From Tenodera sinensis (taxonomy: Eukaryota; Arthropoda; Insecta; Mantodea; Mantidae): a stretch of 64,000 nucleotides of DNA. Below the pieces are notes generated by a model. It searched no databases. It was not told the DNA's origin and worked only from the letters and a program-made list of their open reading frames with translations. Positions within the stretch are counted from its first letter, which is position 1, and every line of letters starts with the position of its first letter. This document shows, piece by piece, positions 59,817 to 64,000 of the stretch. Where the stretch lies: positions 56,252,716 to 56,316,715 of the forward strand of contig CM060969.1 of the NCBI GenBank assembly GCA_030765045.1, written 5' to 3'. The position numbers were made by a program, and so were the translations under genes.

Positions 59817-60884
59817 AAATCTTAGCTACAAGAGATAGGGTTTTAACGGTCATTGTACCTTTATTTATTCGATTACATCTTATTTTGCTGTAAGATATAA
59901 TGGTACCAGTGTGTATGGAGCGGATGTCTGTGGTGGGTCGATTATTCGGAGCACTTGCAGCCACATTCACCGTCGCCGATGCAACAGTTTTAAAGCCAAA
60001 TTAGCGTTTTGTAAGTCAAACAGTTTGACGCAATAACATCTCACACTGCCTACTAATTTTTCAAAGTCCTTTGATTCATTCCCTTTCCGCCAGTACATCA
60101 TTGAGATTCCTCTCCCTGAATATGCGTCGGTTTTGTTAAGAAAATATGACGCTAATTATGGTTGAGACAGTAACTGAGTTTACGCGGGCAATGAACGCGT
60201 TTACCGCGAGGTTGTTAGGCAGGCTTCACGTGATCAACGTACAAAATTCGAATCCAGGGGACGCGCGAGTTATAGCGTCAGTAGTAGACAGTTGCCAGCC
60301 AGAACATGGAGTGAGTGGACGACGTAAGGGATTTTTAAAGATGGGAAACAGTTTTTGGCAGTTAGCTGTGGTCGGCTTCTCTTAAAATTAAGAATGAAGA
60401 ATTTGGCGAATAAATGCACATAAAAACGAAGCTGAACTTTTTCTTTAATACTCACGAATACCCTGAGAACTTTAGAATCTACAGATGCAGAGCTACAGAT
60501 CTACAGATACAGAGCTAAGTCGAGGTAATGACGCAGTGGCGTCGTTATTAATGCGGTGCTGGTATCCAGTAACATCTTACAGCATTAAAGGACACATCCA
60601 ACGCGGAATAATTCAAAGATCAACAACCCTCTTCCCATCTGTGAACAAGTCACGGTCATAACGTCTTTTAATAAATGTATCCAATATTTTCATTATAACT
60701 GAGACGTTGCCGACTGATATAGATTATAACACAATTCATCAGTCACCAATTAACACACCTGAAAATGGTTTACTATAACATAACTTTGCGTGTTCGTTGG
60801 TTTTAAATGTATTTCACGCACTTAGAAATAACGATGTCTGCCTATTGCCAAACTCCTTCATGTTCGTTTTATCTGTTCATTTTT
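59815..60884. other. Intergenic DNA, nothing recognised
   Basis: Near 60480-60520 the phrase ACAGATGCAGAGCTACAGATC is partly repeated in tandem. ORFs are below 80 codons and have no recognised domain. Confidence 0.35.
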
Positions 60885-61730
60885 ACTTTCTCTACTATGC
60901 AGATATTACATTTGGTCCAAATATTCGATGTCAAGATGTCATCGGAAATATATACTTTGAGAGCCTTGGGTAAAAAGAAAAAAGAAAAAAAAACAATGCG
61001 CTTTTAGAAAAAGGCCCGTGTGTGTGAACAGCATCATTCAAAACGGAAAAGTTGGCTAGAAACCAAAGTTGGTATTAGGTGTAGTATCAGTCAAGGATGC
61101 GACACAAAGATTGTTAAGAAAATTGCTCCACTCTAAACTACCCTTTTAGTTGGAAAATTTTAGTTTTCTCGAAAATGGGTTTAACAATTTTTGATTAAAG
61201 TGACATATAATTAAGATATTTTTATGACAATGAAACCATATTTTCAATTTTCTCGTCCATGTAGTGCTGTTTACTCTTGATGGCCTTTGGTAGACCGTAA
61301 GAGATAGACCAAATCTTACTGCACTAAAAACGTGGATCTCGATAAAACACATAATTCATGTGCAAATACGATGTGCTTTTTTTTTTTTTCTTTTGGTGAA
61401 GTGAATAATTTCGCAGATGTTCCTTTTCATTTGCGTGAGTTTTGCAATACTTTTACTTTCCTCAAATGGAAGGTCGTTATTCACTTTTTATCTCTTGGCC
61501 GTGTAAAGAGAATGGAATTACAAACCCTTCATATAGCGACACGCTCTAAAAAATGGACTATCGTTCAAAGCTTACTGTGTTTCTCTTGTACCTGCAAGTA
61601 AATATGGAATAATATAGTTTCTACAAATGTTTATCTCCACTAACATGAAGTAGATAGAGGAATAAGGGTTATATGAATGGTTAGTACAAGAGTATGGGAA
61701 GTCATGTGAGTGCAACACACCAGATTTGTC
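60885..61730 (+). repeat. Dispersed ~850-bp non-coding repeat, copy H
   Basis: Full-length forward copy from ACTTTCTCTACT (60885-60896) to GAAGTCATGTGAGTGCAACA (about 61700-61720), with the usual internal landmarks and an internal poly-T. Confidence 0.8.
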
Positions 61731-62065
61731 CTATAAAAATTGTTACTCTGATTATTACTTTTTTAAATTCTTTTTAAATGATTTATCTTCTGAATACAGA
61801 ATTTCAGTACCAAGCCACTGAGGTAAACGGCGGATCCCAAGAGAAAATGCGCTGCTCTCTATCCCAGATAATGAAAACAAACTGCAGGTACCCTAATGGC
61901 ATCCGTCCAGCACGTGTACAAGCAGATACAACTGCCTCGTGCTAAGGTGCCTGTGGACACGTGACACAGTAAGATAGTGTGGAACAGGGATGACACAGAT
62001 GGCCACCCACCGAGCCACGAGATCTCTCGCGATATTTAACAAATAAGACATTGTCTCTCCCCGAC

Positions 62066-62514
62066 ATGCGTTTATAGAATACTACCTGAAATACCCAGCG
62101 ATACTTTTAGTTTGACGATTTATACCTAACATTTTCAGACATGCGTTTATAGAATACTACCTGAAATACCCAGCGATACTTTTAGTTTGACGATTTATAC
62201 CTAACATTTTCAGGCATGCGTTTATAGAATACTACCTGAAATACCCAGCGACACTTTTAGTTTGACGATTTATACCTAACATTTTCAGGCATGCGTTTAT
62301 AGAATACTACCTGAAATACCCAGCAATACTTTTAGTTTGACGATTTATACCTAACATTTTCAGACATGCGTTTATAGAATACTACCTGAAATACCCAGCG
62401 ATACTTTTAGTTTGACGATTTATACCTAACATTTTCAGGCATGCGTTTATAGAATACTACCTGAAATACCCGGCGATACTTTTGTTTGACGATTTATACC
62501 TAACATTTTCAGAC
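62066..62514 (+). repeat. 75-bp tandem array, 6 copies
   Basis: ATGCGTTTATAGAATACTAC marks the unit starts at 62066, 62141, 62216, 62291, 62366 and 62441, exactly 75 bp apart; the last unit has lost one base. Units differ at only a few positions. Each ends in ATTTTCAG followed by A or G. The array has no spacer-like variable sequence and no ORF. Confidence 0.96.
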
Positions 62515-62689
62515 TTAGGCTGCACTTTCCCATACGCCATATATTCTTTTGGAGAGATTTAAAAAATATTACTTAACACAACTAAAAAATTATTAATTAA
62601 AACTCTTATGATACTGTAAGGAATAAAAAATAAATTAAATAAAAATACTACTGAGAAGCCACCATGCAAAAGCATTGTTGAATGACGAC

Positions 62690-63160
62690 AAATACCATAG
62701 GAAGAAATGTGAGTAGAGTAAACCGTGTGATTGTAATATGTGCGTTGCATTTCTATTTCCATAACATAAAAATATGTATGAATTGTTTGTAGAAGAGTGA
62801 GAAGAGAAATAAATGTGAATATATGGGCCACAATCACCGTTTACAAGGTAGCACTAACTCATGTAGTGACCATGACTTCCCTTTTGCACTGCAAAATGAG
62901 TAAAGAAAACCGTGTGAATGTAATAGGTAGTATTTATATTTCAAATATATAGAATATTATATGAGTTGTATGTAGCAGTGGGAGTACAAAAATAAATATT
63001 GTGTTTCGTAAAAGAAAACCGAATAGAGAAAACCATGTGAAAATAATACGTTGCATTTCTATTTTAGTCATAGAAAAAATGTATGTGTGGTTTTAAAAGG
63101 GCAGCAAGAGAAGGCCATGTGAGTGCGTTCCGTAAAAGGAATGTGAACAGAAAAAATCTG
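62690..63160 (+). repeat. Tandem-like copies of the dispersed repeat end (second set)
   Basis: Diverged units containing GTAGAGTAAACCGTGTGA, TTGCATTTCTATTTC and ATGAATTGTTTGTAGAAGAG, matching the set at 1-345. Confidence 0.6.
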
Positions 63161-64000
63161 ATGTATAGCACTCTTGTACTAACCATTCATACATTATCTT
63201 ATTGTTCTCTCTTGTTCCCGTTAGATTACATAAAAATTTGCAGGAATTGTTTTATTGCTTATTTCCTTTTAGGTGCAAGGGGAACATGGGAATACAGTAG
63301 GCTTTGAGCGATAGTCAAATCTTTTAAAGCTTTCAAATTCCGTTCTCTTTGCACGATTAACGTATAAAATGTAAATGACGATATTCCATTTGACAAAAGT
63401 ATAAGTTCTCCAAAACTTACAAAAAATAACGAGGAATGTCACCGAAATGGTTCACTCTACAAAAAAATTATTTAAACATAAATTGTGTGTGGTTAGCAAG
63501 ACCAACATTTTTTTTTTTTTTTGCACAGTAAGATTTGATCTATCTCTTACGGTTTACTATAATCGCTCCACCCTTAGATCCGCACTTGAAGTAAACACAA
63601 CTAACTCGGGGTACGCCAAAACCGAAGCACACCATAACATATAGTACCTGAAGTATTGGCAATTAACTGTGAGTTTTCAAGATATATAACTCTGGTGAAG
63701 ACTACCTGAATGTAACGCGATATTCCTGAAACTCTTGAGTAAATATCGTTCTGTTGCGTCATAAACACGAGGTATGGGTCCACGTGGAGTTTGGTTGTAT
63801 TAGTCGCAGGTAATATGAACACCAGGTTATCGCGGGAGGATACTAGGCGCGGATCTAAGGCTGGATGCAAAAATCATCCAGAGTAAACAGGACCACATGG
63901 GCTATAGACAGAAAATTCAAAATATATATTTCATTTGTCATAAAAATTCTCAAATATATGGCATTTTAATCAAAATCGTAAGAGCCATTTTCAAGAAAAT
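63150..64000 (-). repeat. Dispersed ~850-bp repeat, copy I, cut by the window end
   Basis: Reverse copy beginning AAAATCTGATGTATAGCACT. It contains TCCGTTCTCTTTGCACGATTAA and AATTCAAAATATATATTTCAT, and runs off the window. A segment at about 63570-63870 without family similarity interrupts it. Confidence 0.7.

Noticed and set aside
62066..62514. CRISPR-like array
   Set aside because: Units are contiguous 75-bp copies with no variable spacers, and the context is a eukaryotic genome.

Overview
The window looks like nuclear DNA of an insect or related arthropod. It is AT-rich and full of long microsatellites, it carries TTAGG-type arrays, a jockey-like LINE, pogo and Tc1/mariner-type DNA transposons and tRNA-derived SINEs, and it shows no convincing host gene. 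The species cannot be fixed from the sequence. Almost everything interpretable is mobile or tandemly repeated DNA.

The outstanding object is an 18-kb giant palindrome at 15069-33099. Its two arms, about 8.85 kb each and nearly identical, are separated by an asymmetric spacer of about 0.3 kb (23939-24246). The whole is flanked by a perfect 6-bp direct repeat, gagtta (15063-15068 and 33100-33105), and starts AG and ends CT. These are Polinton/Maverick insertion hallmarks. Each arm carries one gene set, pointing outward: a short double zinc-finger ORF followed by a type B, protein-primed-like DNA polymerase with all exonuclease and polymerase motifs. There is no recognisable integrase, ATPase, protease or capsid gene. 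Each arm also holds, from outside inward, a TTAGG telomere-like array in native chromosome-end orientation, a 146-bp tandem array, the polymerase, a set of repeated motifs and microsatellites, and a set of five tRNA T-arm/B-box-like modules about 140 bp apart. The spacer holds nested palindromes and repeated CCAATTA motifs. I read the unit as a non-autonomous, polymerase-only, all-TIR Polinton derivative that inserted as a palindrome. In both arms the zinc-finger and polymerase frames are separated at an A-run that differs in length (10 A on the left, 9 A on the right).

Left flank (1-15068): ends of a dispersed repeat family, simple repeats, and a complete pogo-like transposon (3906-6881) with TIRs, TA target duplication, subterminal repeats and an intact transposase ending in a PHD-like finger. 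Then come a GC-rich microsatellite, a CACTCATT-type minisatellite and a roughly 480-bp TAA array.

Right flank (33106-64000): at least nine copies of a non-coding repeat of about 850 bp in both orientations, a decayed jockey-like LINE (46740-49450), three copies of one tRNA-SINE family (one complete with a 16-bp target duplication), two decayed Tc1/mariner-type transposase fossils, a foldback element, a 75-bp x 6 tandem array and many microsatellites. Gene content outside mobile elements appears to be nil or limited to unrecognised short ORFs.
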